DNA of 53,472 bases, taken from J089 sp964549745. GTDB lineage: Bacteria; Fidelibacterota; Marinisomatia; Marinisomatales; J089. Under the pieces are notes generated by a model. The model was given only the letters and a program-made list of their open reading frames with translations, searched no databases and was not told the DNA's origin. Positions 34,526-43,683 of the stretch are shown piece by piece. The stretch spans positions 1 through 53,472 of the forward strand of contig CAZJWP010000005.1 in assembly GCA_964549745.1 (NCBI GenBank). Direction: 5' to 3'. Every line of letters starts with the position of its first letter. Position 1 is the stretch's first letter. A program made the position numbers and the translations under genes.

Positions 34526-35878
34526 ATGGGTATTGCAGATATCGCGAATATTGCTCGTCAATCCATGCTGAATTATCAATCAGCACTGAATACAACCTCC
34601 GAAAATATAGCCAATGTGAACACTGACGGATATAAACGTCGTCGCATTGACCTGACCAAGTACACGGTTGGATACAGCACAATGAACGGCGGTCTCACTT
34701 CAAGCAATGTACTTCGGATGCGTCAAAAATTTGTCGAAGATCAATTGTATATGGAAAATGAGCGATCCGGACAATATTCCATGGATGAACAGATTTTATC
34801 CCGGGTTGAAAATATCATGGGAACGGCTTCGGATAACGGACTCTCCGATCTACTCGACCAATTCTGGAACAGTTGGGAGGATCTATCAAATAACCCGGAA
34901 TCTCAGTCCATGAGAACGGTTATACGAAACAAGGCCATATCTGTAGCCACCTGGTTCAATCGTGTACATAGTGATATCAAAACACTTAAAACCCAGGTTC
35001 GTGGAGAAGTCCAGGATACCGTACAGCAAGCCAATCAGTATCTGAATCAGATTGCCGAGCTGAACAAATCGATTCAAAGCAACCAAGACAATGATTTGTT
35101 GGATCAGAGGGACATATTATTAGACAGCCTGTCTTCACTGATGAACATTGATATCCTGGAGAAAGACGATGGCACTGTCACCATCTCTACCAATGGACAA
35201 ATGCTGGTTTCCGGGACATCAGCCTACATGCTCAATACGTCGGTTCAAACTACCGAGGGAAAAACCAAAGTCCAAATTGCACGAACCGTGGGGAACCGGG
35301 TTTTGAATATTACTTCGGGAAAACTGGGGAGTCAGGTCAAGAATCATAACGACCGTATTAATGGTTATTTGGATGATCTGAACACATTGGCTTCCAGCCT
35401 GGCGACCATCGTGAACAGTGTGCATAAAACCGGTTACGACCAGAATGGAAACACCGGAATCAATTTCTTTGAAGCCGGAATTACCAACGCCGGTGATTTT
35501 GCAGTTTCATCCGACATACTAAACAACGCCTCGTTGATTGCCTCCGCTTCAGTTACGGATGATCCTGGAAACAATGATATTGCCAGCCGGATTGCCGCAT
35601 TGCGGGACAATACAAGCATGCCCGGGTCGGTGACATTAGGGGAATTCTATAACATTCTGCAGGGCAAGGTCGGACAAGACCTCCAAAACGCCCAGTTTTC
35701 GAATAGCAATCAGACCAAAATCGTCGACAGCCTCAAAAATCAAATGGAAGCCACTTCCGGTGTCTCCATCGATGAAGAAATGACCAATTTGCTTCAGTTT
35801 CAACAGGGCTATCAGGCGGCGGCCAAACTGGTAAATACGGTCAGTGATTTCGCTCAAACAATTATGAACATGGTCTAA
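34526..35878 (+). CDS. flgK: Hook-associated protein 1, FlgK
   Basis: 450 aa. N-terminal motif (LNTTSENIANVNTDGYKRRR), long helical region, and the C-terminal hook-family helix (VSIDEEMTNLLQFQQGYQAA). First hook-filament junction protein. Starts 1 nt after flgN. Middle domain shorter than in Salmonella (553 aa). Confidence 0.96.
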   Translation: MGIADIANIARQSMLNYQSALNTTSENIANVNTDGYKRRRIDLTKYTVGYSTMNGGLTSSNVLRMRQKFVEDQLYMENERSGQYSMDEQILSRVENIMGTASDNGLSDLLDQFWNSWEDLSNNPESQSMRTVIRNKAISVATWFNRVHSDIKTLKTQVRGEVQDTVQQANQYLNQIAELNKSIQSNQDNDLLDQRDILLDSLSSLMNIDILEKDDGTVTISTNGQMLVSGTSAYMLNTSVQTTEGKTKVQIARTVGNRVLNITSGKLGSQVKNHNDRINGYLDDLNTLASSLATIVNSVHKTGYDQNGNTGINFFEAGITNAGDFAVSSDILNNASLIASASVTDDPGNNDIASRIAALRDNTSMPGSVTLGEFYNILQGKVGQDLQNAQFSNSNQTKIVDSLKNQMEATSGVSIDEEMTNLLQFQQGYQAAAKLVNTVSDFAQTIMNMV

Positions 35879-35881
35879 TCA

Positions 35882-35901
35882 GGAAGTTAAAGGACGAAGG
35901 A
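35882..35901 (+). promoter_or_regulatory. Three GGA motifs in the flgL leader, possible CsrA sites
   Basis: GGA occurs at 35882-35884, 35892-35894 and 35899-35901 in the 30-nt flgK-flgL gap, the last one forming the Shine-Dalgarno. CsrA binds GGA motifs and blocks translation. csrA and its antagonist fliW are the second and third genes... of this distal segment, directly after flgL. GGA also occurs in any ribosome site, so this is tentative. Confidence 0.3.
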
Positions 35902-35908
35902 GAAATAT

Positions 35909-36787
35909 ATGCGAGTTACACAATCCATGATTACGCGGAGTTTGTTGCAAAGCATTAACCAGCTTCGTCAATCAATGGGTACTATCCAAACCTCATTATC
36001 AACAGGGAAAAAAGTCAGCAAACCCAGTGATGATCCACAGGCCTATCTCCAAGGCACACGATTTAAACTGGCTATTTCGCGCAATGAGCAGTACTTGAAA
36101 AATATTGACAGTGCCCGGTCATGGATCGACGAGAGCCTTGGTGGGTTAGACGATCTGCAAAACTTTGTTATGTCTGCCAAAGAAGCCGCAATTCAGGGGG
36201 CGGATATTACCAATTCAGGAACCCGATCCGCTCTGGCCAACAACGTTGACCAGATTATTGACGGCGTTGTTTCTACCGTGAATAAATCGTATCTGGATCG
36301 CAATGTTTATTCCGGTTCCCTGACACAGGATGTCACACCCTTCGAATATGATGGTTCTACAATTACATACAATGGGAATTCCGGTTCAATGACAAGACAA
36401 ATAGGTGAATCATTGAGTGTGGAGATCAACGTGACCGGGACTCAACTCGAAAACACCGGTTGCTTTGATGCTTTGATTAACCTTCGGGATGCGTTGAGCA
36501 GCGATGATACCGACGCGATTCAAACAGCTATATCGGATCTCAGCGCAAGCGCCGAAAATCTCAGCGGCATTTCCACGGCCCTGGGTTCCATTACCAATCA
36601 ACTGGACCTTTCCCAACAACACCTTGAAGCGGCAAACGTAAACCTCAACAGCTATCTTTCCAAGATACAGGATACGGATGTTGCTGAAGCTATCACCGAA
36701 TACAATAACCAGCAGATTGCCTATCAGGCCGCGCTCATGACGACTTCACAGGCAATGCAGCTTAACATTATGGATTACTTGAAATGA
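35909..36787 (+). CDS. flgL: Hook-associated protein 3, FlgL
   Basis: 292 aa. Flagellin-like N-terminus (RVTQSMITRSLLQSINQLRQ, LSTGKKVSKPSDDPQAYL) and C-terminus (EAITEYNNQQIAYQAALMTT). Second hook-filament junction protein. ATG with GAAGGAG; ATGA overlap with fliW. Confidence 0.95.
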   Translation: MRVTQSMITRSLLQSINQLRQSMGTIQTSLSTGKKVSKPSDDPQAYLQGTRFKLAISRNEQYLKNIDSARSWIDESLGGLDDLQNFVMSAKEAAIQGADITNSGTRSALANNVDQIIDGVVSTVNKSYLDRNVYSGSLTQDVTPFEYDGSTITYNGNSGSMTRQIGESLSVEINVTGTQLENTGCFDALINLRDALSSDDTDAIQTAISDLSASAENLSGISTALGSITNQLDLSQQHLEAANVNLNSYLSKIQDTDVAEAITEYNNQQIAYQAALMTTSQAMQLNIMDYLK

Positions 36788-37257
36788 CCCAATCCGGCCA
36801 ACTCCCCACCACAGCGAACAGCAATCACGACTCTGATTGCATTCCTCAACTCAGCTGGGATTTCGACGTAGAGATCAAAACCAAGGCGCATTTTCGGTAC
36901 GGTCTGCCGGGGTTTGAACATCTAAGCTCATTCTATATCGTGAATGTCAAAGATTTCCCGCCATTCCACATTCTTGTCGCCGAAGAAGAACCGCGGGTCA
37001 ATCTTCTGATCATCCATACACAATTACTCTCGATTTATCGAAACGTGGATATCCCCGAATCGGAGCTAAAGAAAATCGGCACAGCCGATAAAAATGATGT
37101 GGATATCTATGTGGTGGTGAAAGTCGATCAGGAACAGAACATTTTAACGGTGAATCTCCGGGCGCCGATCTTGATTAACAAAAATTCGAACAGTGCTTAC
37201 CAAGCCATACTGGATCGGAAAGATCTTTCTGTAGAATATCCACTTGTACCGGCTTAA
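36784..37257 (+). CDS. fliW: Flagellar assembly factor FliW
   Basis: 157 aa. FliW pattern: FRYGLPGFEHLSSFYIV, FHILVAEEEPRVNLLII, then VDQEQNILTVNLRAPILINK. FliW binds CsrA and flagellin, tying CsrA repression to the cytoplasmic flagellin level. The N-terminus (about 25 residues) is longer than usual. Adjacent to csrA, as expected. Confidence 0.94.
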   Translation: MTQSGQLPTTANSNHDSDCIPQLSWDFDVEIKTKAHFRYGLPGFEHLSSFYIVNVKDFPPFHILVAEEEPRVNLLIIHTQLLSIYRNVDIPESELKKIGTADKNDVDIYVVVKVDQEQNILTVNLRAPILINKNSNSAYQAILDRKDLSVEYPLVPA

Positions 37258-37272
37258 TCGGAAGGAGTCCAA

Positions 37273-37515
37273 ATGCTAATTTTGACACGGAAGTCAGGTG
37301 AACGTATACGGATCGGGAATGATATCCTGATCCAACCCATGAAAACCGCAAAAGGAAAAGTCAAAATCGGGATAACCGCACCCGAGAACATCCCAATTTA
37401 TCGGGAAGAAATTTATCTCCAAATCCAATCTGAGAATAAAGAAGCAACTTTGGATAAAGATGTAAATCTTTCCCTGTTAGAACAATTTTCCGACGCTGGT
37501 CGGTTGGAAGAATAA
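37273..37515 (+). CDS. csrA: Translational regulator CsrA
   Basis: 80 aa. Complete CsrA core (MLILTRKSGERIRIGNDILI, VKIGITAPENIPIYREEIYL) with a C-terminal extension, as in FliW-partnered CsrA proteins. RNA-binding dimer recognising GGA hairpins, here likely for flagellin mRNA. Strong site GGAAGGAG before the ATG. Confidence 0.96.
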   Translation: MLILTRKSGERIRIGNDILIQPMKTAKGKVKIGITAPENIPIYREEIYLQIQSENKEATLDKDVNLSLLEQFSDAGRLEE

Positions 37516-37537
37516 CCCAATAAAAAGCGAGGAACGC

Positions 37538-38098
37538 ATGAAATCAAATATTGAGTTAGCCGACACCTTTTTAAGTAACCAAAACTACATCATGGCAAAG
37601 GAGCTGTACGATCGTGCCTATCATGAAGACACGGATTCAGCCGGATTATTTGGGATGGCGCTTTGTGCTTTCCACGAAGGAAATCCGGTGGAGTGTCTGG
37701 ACAAATTAAATCAACTCCTGGAACGGGATCCGGACCACGCCGCTGCATTCAATCTTTCCGGAATGGTGGCCACAAATAGCGGCGATCTCGATGGTGCGGA
37801 AAAGTTATTTATCACTGCCATTCAAAAGAATCCGGAAATGATCGAAGCTCAGCGAAATTATGGCGAAGTACTGATCGCAAAGGAAGATTATGAAAATGGT
37901 GTGAAAGTGCTGGATGCAATCCTGAAAAAACATCCGGATGATATTCCCACACTTCTCACAATGTCAGAATTGAGTTTGGAAGCCGGGATGGAAAAGGAAG
38001 CTCTGCTTTATCTAAACCAAGTGTTCGACTTGGAGCCGGATAATTTGACGGCAACGGAATTATTGAGCCGAGTGGAGCGCAAAATACTTCAACCCTGA
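37538..38098 (+). CDS. Tetratricopeptide-repeat protein
   Basis: 186 aa built almost wholly of TPR units (for example AELYDRAYHEDTDSAGLFGM-like A-x8-A patterns, EKLFITAIQKNPEMIEAQRN, ALLYLNQVFDLEPDNLTATE). No signal peptide or catalytic domain. TPR proteins often sit beside protein-glycosylation genes, so it may bring substrates or enzymes together; this is inference. It marks the border between the flagellar and sugar clusters. Confidence 0.85.
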   Translation: MKSNIELADTFLSNQNYIMAKELYDRAYHEDTDSAGLFGMALCAFHEGNPVECLDKLNQLLERDPDHAAAFNLSGMVATNSGDLDGAEKLFITAIQKNPEMIEAQRNYGEVLIAKEDYENGVKVLDAILKKHPDDIPTLLTMSELSLEAGMEKEALLYLNQVFDLEPDNLTATELLSRVERKILQP

Positions 38099-38128
38099 TC
38101 AATCGCAAAAAAATATCCAGGAGGGATA

Positions 38129-39073
38129 ATGTCAAAGGATTTGAACATTTTGGTCACAGGAGGTGCCGGTTATCTCGGTTCGATTTTGTGCGAACACCTA
38201 TTGAATCAGGGTTATCGGGTTACAATTCTGGACAATCTTTTTTACGGTCAAGCTCAACTCAATCACCTCTGCGCCAATCCCAATTTCGATTTTATTGTCG
38301 GGGATGCACGGGATGAGTCGGCGCTCAAACCTTTATTAAAAGAGGCGGATGTTATTATTCCGTTGGCGGCGGTTGTCGGTGCGCCGGCATGCGAAAAAGA
38401 TCCCGGGTATGCTAAGGCTGTAAACCTGGAAGCTATCCGAATGATGAATGTTATGCGTAGTCCGGATCAATTCGTGATTTATCCCACTACCAATAGCGGT
38501 TACGGGACGAAATCAGGAAAAGTTTATTGTACGGAAGACACACCGCTGGAACCCATCTCACTTTACGGCCAAACCAAAGTGGAGGCCGAAAAACTTTTGT
38601 TGGATAGCCCCAACACCATCGCGTTGCGATTGGCGACGATTTTTGGGATGTCCCCCAGGATGCGGATGGACCTGTTGGTTAATCATTTTGTCTACACTGC
38701 CCTTACCGACGGTTATATCATTTTATTCGAAAAAGATTTCAAACGGAATTACGTCCATATTCGGGACGTGGCCGATTGTTTTTTGCATTGTCTGGACCAT
38801 TTTGATGCCATGGCCGGTAAGCCGTATAACGTCGGACTGAATGAAGCCAATCTTTCCAAGGAGGAACTGGCATTAAAGATTAAAGAATTTGTTCCCGGTT
38901 TCCATATCCATTGTTCGGAAATCGGTCACGATCCGGATCAGCGGAACTACATCGTGTCAAATGATCGGCTTAAAAAAGCCGGATTCGAAGCCAAACGGAC
39001 CCTGGACGAAGGGATTCCTGAGTTGATAAAAGGGTACCGTATGATTGGAAGGCATCCTTTCAAAAATATCTGA
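38129..39073 (+). CDS. NAD(P)-dependent sugar epimerase/dehydratase (extended SDR)
   Basis: 314 aa. N-terminal Rossmann motif VTGGAGYLGS, then the active-site region TTNSGYG and the catalytic Y-x3-K (LYGQTKVEAE). These enzymes oxidise a nucleotide-bound sugar at C4 and then epimerise, dehydrate or reduce. The substrate cannot be read from sequence; neighbours suggest a GDP-heptose or related sugar. AGGAGGG ribosome site; opens the run of glycan genes. Confidence 0.88.
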   Translation: MSKDLNILVTGGAGYLGSILCEHLLNQGYRVTILDNLFYGQAQLNHLCANPNFDFIVGDARDESALKPLLKEADVIIPLAAVVGAPACEKDPGYAKAVNLEAIRMMNVMRSPDQFVIYPTTNSGYGTKSGKVYCTEDTPLEPISLYGQTKVEAEKLLLDSPNTIALRLATIFGMSPRMRMDLLVNHFVYTALTDGYIILFEKDFKRNYVHIRDVADCFLHCLDHFDAMAGKPYNVGLNEANLSKEELALKIKEFVPGFHIHCSEIGHDPDQRNYIVSNDRLKKAGFEAKRTLDEGIPELIKGYRMIGRHPFKNI

Positions 39074-39084
39074 AGGAGACGACC

Positions 39085-39822
39085 ATGAATCCACCTCTTA
39101 GCATTCGCAATCGCATTACCCCGGTCATCCTGGCCGGTGGATTAGGAACACGGTTACGTTCGGTTCTTCCGGACCAGCCAAAGCCATTAGCGCCGGTGCT
39201 GGGTAAACCCTTTTTGTCGCTGCTTTTGGACCAGTTGGTATTCTTTGGTTTCGAACGAGTTTTATTGTGTGTGGGATACAAAGCGGAGCAAATCATCGAA
39301 CTTTTCGGAACCCGTTACAAGACCCTCGCAATTGACTATTCCATTGAATCCAAGCCGCTGGGAACCGGCGGTGCGATACTTCCGGCCATTCAGCATGTTC
39401 AATCCGACTATTTACTCATCATGAATGGCGATTCATTCATCCAATATGATTTGATGTCCTTTTACACTCATTTGAGAACCCATGATGCCCGCGGTGCGAT
39501 TTTGGTTTCCTATCGCAATGAATCCGGTGTTTTCGGTCATGTTGAGTTTGGCAGGGACGGTGAAATCAAACGGTTTTCCGAAAAGCAGGCTACCGGCCCT
39601 GGCTGGGTCAATGCAGGTGTCTATCTTCTGTCCAAATCCTGGTTTGATCAATATCGGAGCGGGGAAAACTATTCTATGGAGAAAGATTTCTTCCCGGATT
39701 GGGTCGGTCGGGATTTTTACGCCTACACAAATGCATCATCTTTCATTGATATCGGTACACCGGTTGCTTACGCCAACAGTGCTCAATTCTTTGCAGCCGA
39801 TAAGAAGGGAAGCCAATTATGA
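39085..39822 (+). CDS. Sugar-phosphate nucleotidyltransferase, HddC-like
   Basis: 245 aa. NTP-transferase signature LAGGLGTRL and KPLAPVLGKPFL at the N-terminus, LLIMNGDSF metal site, and FIDIGTPVAYANS near the end. Size and pairing with the next GHMP kinase match D-glycero-alpha-D-manno-heptose-1-phosphate guanylyltransferase (HddC), but mannose- or glucose-1-phosphate enzymes share these motifs. ATGA overlap with the kinase supports a shared pathway. Confidence 0.82.
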   Translation: MNPPLSIRNRITPVILAGGLGTRLRSVLPDQPKPLAPVLGKPFLSLLLDQLVFFGFERVLLCVGYKAEQIIELFGTRYKTLAIDYSIESKPLGTGGAILPAIQHVQSDYLLIMNGDSFIQYDLMSFYTHLRTHDARGAILVSYRNESGVFGHVEFGRDGEIKRFSEKQATGPGWVNAGVYLLSKSWFDQYRSGENYSMEKDFFPDWVGRDFYAYTNASSFIDIGTPVAYANSAQFFAADKKGSQL

Positions 39823-40955
39823 TTATTAGTCGAACGCCTTACCGGATTTCCTTTCTTGGCGGCGGAACCGACTACCCGGATTGGTATCTGAATCATGGCG
39901 GTGCGGTTCTCTCCACAACGATAGACAAATTTTGTTACATCATGTGCCGCAACCTGCCTCCGTTTTTTGAACACAAATATGCCATTCGTTATTCAAAGAT
40001 TGAGAACTGTACTTCCCTGGATGAAATCAAGCATCCCACTGCGCGGGAAGCCCTGAAATATCTTGATATTCACGATGGCGTGGAAATCAATCATGATGGT
40101 GATCTCCCGGCACGCAGCGGAATGGGTTCCAGTTCATCCTTTACGGTGGGACTTTTGAACGCGTTGTATGCGCTCAAGGGTATCATGCCCAATAAAATGC
40201 AACTCGCCAAAGAGGCGATCGCCATCGAACAAGACAAAGTAAAAGATACAGTCGGTTCTCAGGATCAGATGGCTGCTGCATTTGGAGGATTAAATCACAT
40301 CCAATTTTTGCAAAATGGAGAGATCATTGTTAATCCTATGATTATACCTAATGACCGGATAACCGAATTCAATGACAATTTCATGTTGTTCTATACCGGC
40401 ATAATGCGGACCGCTTCAAACGTGGCAGAAAGTTATGTTTCCAATATCAACGATCGTAAACGGCAAATGCGGATCATGTATGATTTGGTGAGTGAAGGGA
40501 TGTCGATTTTGAGTAGCGGCCAGGATTTGGCGGAATTTGGGAATCTTCTGCACGAAGCCTGGCAAGTGAAGCGATCCTTCAGTTCCCTCATCAGCAACCC
40601 GGTTGTGGATGAAATCTACGAACAGGCCCGGAAAGCCGGTGCCTTGGGCGGAAAACTCTCCGGTGCCGGCGGCGGTGGATTTATGCTGTTGTTCGTTCCG
40701 AAGGAAGCGCAGACAGCGGTCCGGCAAAAGCTGAAATCCCTGATTCATGTACCATTCAAATTCGAATTCAACGGCAGCCAGGTTGTATTCTACGATCCAA
40801 ACATTGATTACCACCCGGTCAACGGAGAAGCTTTTCATAAACCGAAAAAAGCATTCCGGGAATTGAGTGTTATGGCAGGCTATCGTGACGAATTTGCCCG
40901 TGGGAATCCAAAACCAACCGGCACCAAAGTATCTGCTCATACGGTGAGAAATTAA
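39819..40955 (+). CDS. GHMP sugar kinase, HddA-like (heptose-7-phosphate kinase family)
   Basis: 378 aa. Starts ISRTPYRISFLGGGTDYPDW as in HddA and related kinases. Phosphate loop PARSGMGSSSSFTVGL and C-terminal GGKLSGAGGGGFML are intact. HddA phosphorylates D-glycero-D-manno-heptose 7-phosphate at C1. A GmhA isomerase and GmhB phosphatase, needed for the full route, are not in the window. The C-terminal ~40 residues after HPVNGEAF extend past the usual end. Confidence 0.85.
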   Translation: MIISRTPYRISFLGGGTDYPDWYLNHGGAVLSTTIDKFCYIMCRNLPPFFEHKYAIRYSKIENCTSLDEIKHPTAREALKYLDIHDGVEINHDGDLPARSGMGSSSSFTVGLLNALYALKGIMPNKMQLAKEAIAIEQDKVKDTVGSQDQMAAAFGGLNHIQFLQNGEIIVNPMIIPNDRITEFNDNFMLFYTGIMRTASNVAESYVSNINDRKRQMRIMYDLVSEGMSILSSGQDLAEFGNLLHEAWQVKRSFSSLISNPVVDEIYEQARKAGALGGKLSGAGGGGFMLLFVPKEAQTAVRQKLKSLIHVPFKFEFNGSQVVFYDPNIDYHPVNGEAFHKPKKAFRELSVMAGYRDEFARGNPKPTGTKVSAHTVRN

Positions 40956-41819
40956 TTGATGGCCCAGGATATCCAATCCCCGGTTAGAACTTTCTCCGCT
41001 TTGGAACAAAAGAGCAGGAGAATCAGTGCCACATGTGTTCAGATGGCTCATGATGCACATGAAAGTCATTTGAAGGGTGCGTTGAGCTGTGTGGATATCC
41101 TGGTGATACTTTTTAACCGCATCCTGCGTTACGATCCTGATCATTTTCAATCTCCCCAACGGGATCGCTTTATTTTCAGCAAAGGTCACGCGGCTTCCGC
41201 GCTGTATGCGACGCTGGCTGAATTCGGGATAATTCCCGTGGAAACACTTAAGACCTATGCGCAATCCATGTCGCCGCTTCCCAGCCATCCATGCAGTCAC
41301 ATGCTGAAAGCGCTGGACTGGTCTTCGGGCAGTCTTGGACACGGATTGGGAGCTGGCTCAGGGATGGCTTATGGTTTGAAGCTTCGAAAGTCCGATTCCC
41401 GGGTTTATGTGCTAATGAGCGATGGAGAATGCAACGAAGGCAGTACTTGGGAAGCAGTTCAATTTGCTAAAGCCAATCATCTGGACAATCTGATAGCTGT
41501 CGTTGATTATAATGGAAGTCAGTCTATCGGATACACCGGAGATTTGATGGGATCGACCAATTTGGCAGATAAATTTGCTGCATTTGGGTGGACAGTATCC
41601 GAATGTGACGGTCATTCGCATACGGAATTGGAAATGGCACTGAATCCGGACGCATTTATAAAGGGAAATCCTTCGGTTGTTATTGCCCGCACCAATCCGG
41701 CTCACTATACGGACATCATTGGTGATCAGATTTTGTGGCACTACCGGTCGCCATCCGAAGAAGAGGTGGAACGGGCACTGAGTCAGCTTCAGACCTTGCC
41801 ATTGGGAGAGGATGACTGA
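40956..41819 (+). CDS. Transketolase N-terminal subunit
   Basis: 287 aa. TPP-binding half: SGSLGHGLGAGSGMAYGLK, then SDGECNEGSTWEAVQFAKAN and VDYN (the G-D-G..N type cofactor motif, with S for the first G). Histidines in FSKGHAASALYA and SHPCSH fit substrate binding. Split transketolases act as N/C pairs moving two-carbon units. In this context it could make or elongate an unusual sugar. No gap to either neighbour. Confidence 0.92.
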   Translation: MMAQDIQSPVRTFSALEQKSRRISATCVQMAHDAHESHLKGALSCVDILVILFNRILRYDPDHFQSPQRDRFIFSKGHAASALYATLAEFGIIPVETLKTYAQSMSPLPSHPCSHMLKALDWSSGSLGHGLGAGSGMAYGLKLRKSDSRVYVLMSDGECNEGSTWEAVQFAKANHLDNLIAVVDYNGSQSIGYTGDLMGSTNLADKFAAFGWTVSECDGHSHTELEMALNPDAFIKGNPSVVIARTNPAHYTDIIGDQILWHYRSPSEEEVERALSQLQTLPLGEDD

Positions 41820-42746
41820 ATGCGACGCGCATTTGCAGATACATTGTATCAAAGCGCCAAAGCCGACGAACGGGTCGTCATGATGACAGGCGATCTTGGA
41901 TTCCAACTTTTTGATGATTTCGATCGTGATTTCCCGGGTCGGTTTATTAATACCGGCGTTGCCGAAGCGCAACTCATGTCAGCTGCAGCCGGACTGGCGG
42001 CCGAAGGTTTTAAACCGATCGTTTATTCGATCGCATCTTTTGCCACGGCCAGACCTTTCGAACAAATCCGCTATTGCATTGGTTATCCGCAGCTCCCGGT
42101 TGTTATTGTTGGAGCAGGACGCGGTCTGCTTTACGGACCCAGTGGTGTTTCGCATCATGCGATGGATGATATTGCTCTGATGACGGCAGTACCGGGCATG
42201 ACGGTTGTGATCCCCGGAGATAAAACCGAACTGGCGGCTTTGATGCCTCAACTACTGAAATTGGATTCACCATCGTATATGACTGTTGGCCGCTATGGCG
42301 AACCCACTTATCCGGGCGATGAAAATATTCTACTAGGACGATTCCGAAAACTTCGGGACGGTAAGAAAGTATCGGTGTTCAGCACCGGTGAAATTGCCGT
42401 GGAAATTGTAAAAGCTCTGGATGCGCTAAACCAGAACGGGATTTTCCCATCGGCTTACCAGGTGCATACGATAAAACCATTGGACATGGACCGACTTCAT
42501 TCGGAAGCCAAAACCTCCCATACCTTTGTTATTGTAGACGAACATTTGCCTCAAGGCGGACTCTGGAGCGCCATCGCCCGGTGGAAAGCGGAAACTAACG
42601 CAAACGTTCGCTTGGTGCGCGTAGGTCCGCCGGATGCTTTTTTCCTGGGGAACAAACGACGAGACGAATATCGCCGGGACTACGGGATGGATGCAACCGC
42701 TCTCACGGCAACGATCACTGAATTGTGGATTGGCCATGAGGGATAA
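41820..42746 (+). CDS. Transketolase C-terminal subunit
   Basis: 308 aa. Pyrimidine-binding half with the catalytic Glu in FINTGVAEAQLMSAAAGLA, followed by SIASFATARPFEQIR and VVIVGAGRGLLYGPSGVSH. The C-terminal domain (KVSVFSTGEIAVEIVKAL, VDEHLPQGGLWSAIA) is complete. It begins at the base after the N-subunit stop and overlaps the next gene by 11 nt, consistent with equal production of both subunits. Confidence 0.92.
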   Translation: MRRAFADTLYQSAKADERVVMMTGDLGFQLFDDFDRDFPGRFINTGVAEAQLMSAAAGLAAEGFKPIVYSIASFATARPFEQIRYCIGYPQLPVVIVGAGRGLLYGPSGVSHHAMDDIALMTAVPGMTVVIPGDKTELAALMPQLLKLDSPSYMTVGRYGEPTYPGDENILLGRFRKLRDGKKVSVFSTGEIAVEIVKALDALNQNGIFPSAYQVHTIKPLDMDRLHSEAKTSHTFVIVDEHLPQGGLWSAIARWKAETNANVRLVRVGPPDAFFLGNKRRDEYRRDYGMDATALTATITELWIGHEG

Positions 42747-43683
42747 ACGCATCTTAGTCACCGGCGGAAGCGGACTCTTGGGAACCGGTCTGAAACAAAT
42801 TACCGACGAATTTCCGGGGCGAGATTTCCGTTTTATCAGTTCCAAAGATTGCGATCTGACACAGTATGAACCGACGCAGGAACTCATTCGGTTGTATAAG
42901 CCGGATGCCGTCATGCACTACGCAGCCAAAAGCGGTGGGATTAAGTACAGCCAGGATTATCCGGCGACTTTGCTGCGGGACAATGTGTTACTCAATCTGA
43001 ATGTTCTGGATGCAGCCCATGAAGCGGGTGTAAAAAAGGTCGTTCTCTGTCTGTCGGTTGGAATGTATCCGGTCGAAGCGCCGATTCCACTGAATGAAGA
43101 CAGTATTCACGACGGGAATCCACATCCGAATAATGCCAGTTATGCTTTTGCCAAGCGATTGTTGGATCCGGCCATTCGTGCCTATCGGCGGCAATATGGG
43201 ATGAATGTGATCGGTTTTGTACCCAATGGGATTTTCGGCGAAAACATGAATTACAACCAGAGCGAATCCATAATGCTGGCGGCCCTGATCCGTCGATTTT
43301 ATGAGAAAAAAGATTCCGCTGAAAAATTAGAAGTCTGGGGTGACGGTACACCGCTACGGGAATACACCTATTCCAGGGATTTGGCTCGTGCCAGCATGTG
43401 GTGCCTGGATCATTACGACGATGAACAGTTCCTCAATATCGGTTCTACTGAAGAACATTCGATCCATGAAATGGCAGAGAGTATTTGCACTCATTTAGAG
43501 ATCGATTCTGATCGTTTGTGGTTCAATACAGAGAAACCGAATGGAATCCATCGGCGCAGCACTGACAATTCCCGTTTTCTGGAATTGTCCAATTTTCAAT
43601 ACACTGATTTTGACGAGGCTTTAGGAAACACCATCAACTGGTTTATAGAACATTATCAAAGCGGGGAGGGTATTCGATTATGA
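42736..43683 (+). CDS. GDP-L-fucose synthase-like SDR (GDP-4-keto-6-deoxysugar epimerase/reductase)
   Basis: 315 aa from ATG 42736; an in-frame start at 42634 lies inside the transketolase gene. VTGGSGLLGTGL Rossmann motif; HYAAKSGGIKYSQDYPAT, LSVGMYP and the catalytic Y-x3-K (ASYAFAKRLLD) match the GDP-fucose synthase family, which includes GDP-6-deoxy-heptose C3/C5 epimerase or C4 reductase enzymes (WcaG/MlghC/DdahC type). With HddA/HddC-like genes nearby, a modified heptose is an attractive product; fucose is the alternative. A GDP-mannose 4,6-dehydratase is not in the window. Confidence 0.88.
   Translation: MRDKRILVTGGSGLLGTGLKQITDEFPGRDFRFISSKDCDLTQYEPTQELIRLYKPDAVMHYAAKSGGIKYSQDYPATLLRDNVLLNLNVLDAAHEAGVKKVVLCLSVGMYPVEAPIPLNEDSIHDGNPHPNNASYAFAKRLLDPAIRAYRRQYGMNVIGFVPNGIFGENMNYNQSESIMLAALIRRFYEKKDSAEKLEVWGDGTPLREYTYSRDLARASMWCLDHYDDEQFLNIGSTEEHSIHEMAESICTHLEIDSDRLWFNTEKPNGIHRRSTDNSRFLELSNFQYTDFDEALGNTINWFIEHYQSGEGIRL

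Noticed and set aside
38129..39073. Naming the SDR as UDP-glucose 4-epimerase (galE)
   Set aside because: Only general extended-SDR motifs are visible; the context is GDP-sugar-like, so a substrate-specific name is not justified.
40416..41342. Long antisense open frame (308 aa) over the kinase/transketolase genes
   Set aside because: It lies opposite well-supported genes with clear active-site motifs, has no recognisable domain and looks like a shadow of sense codon bias.
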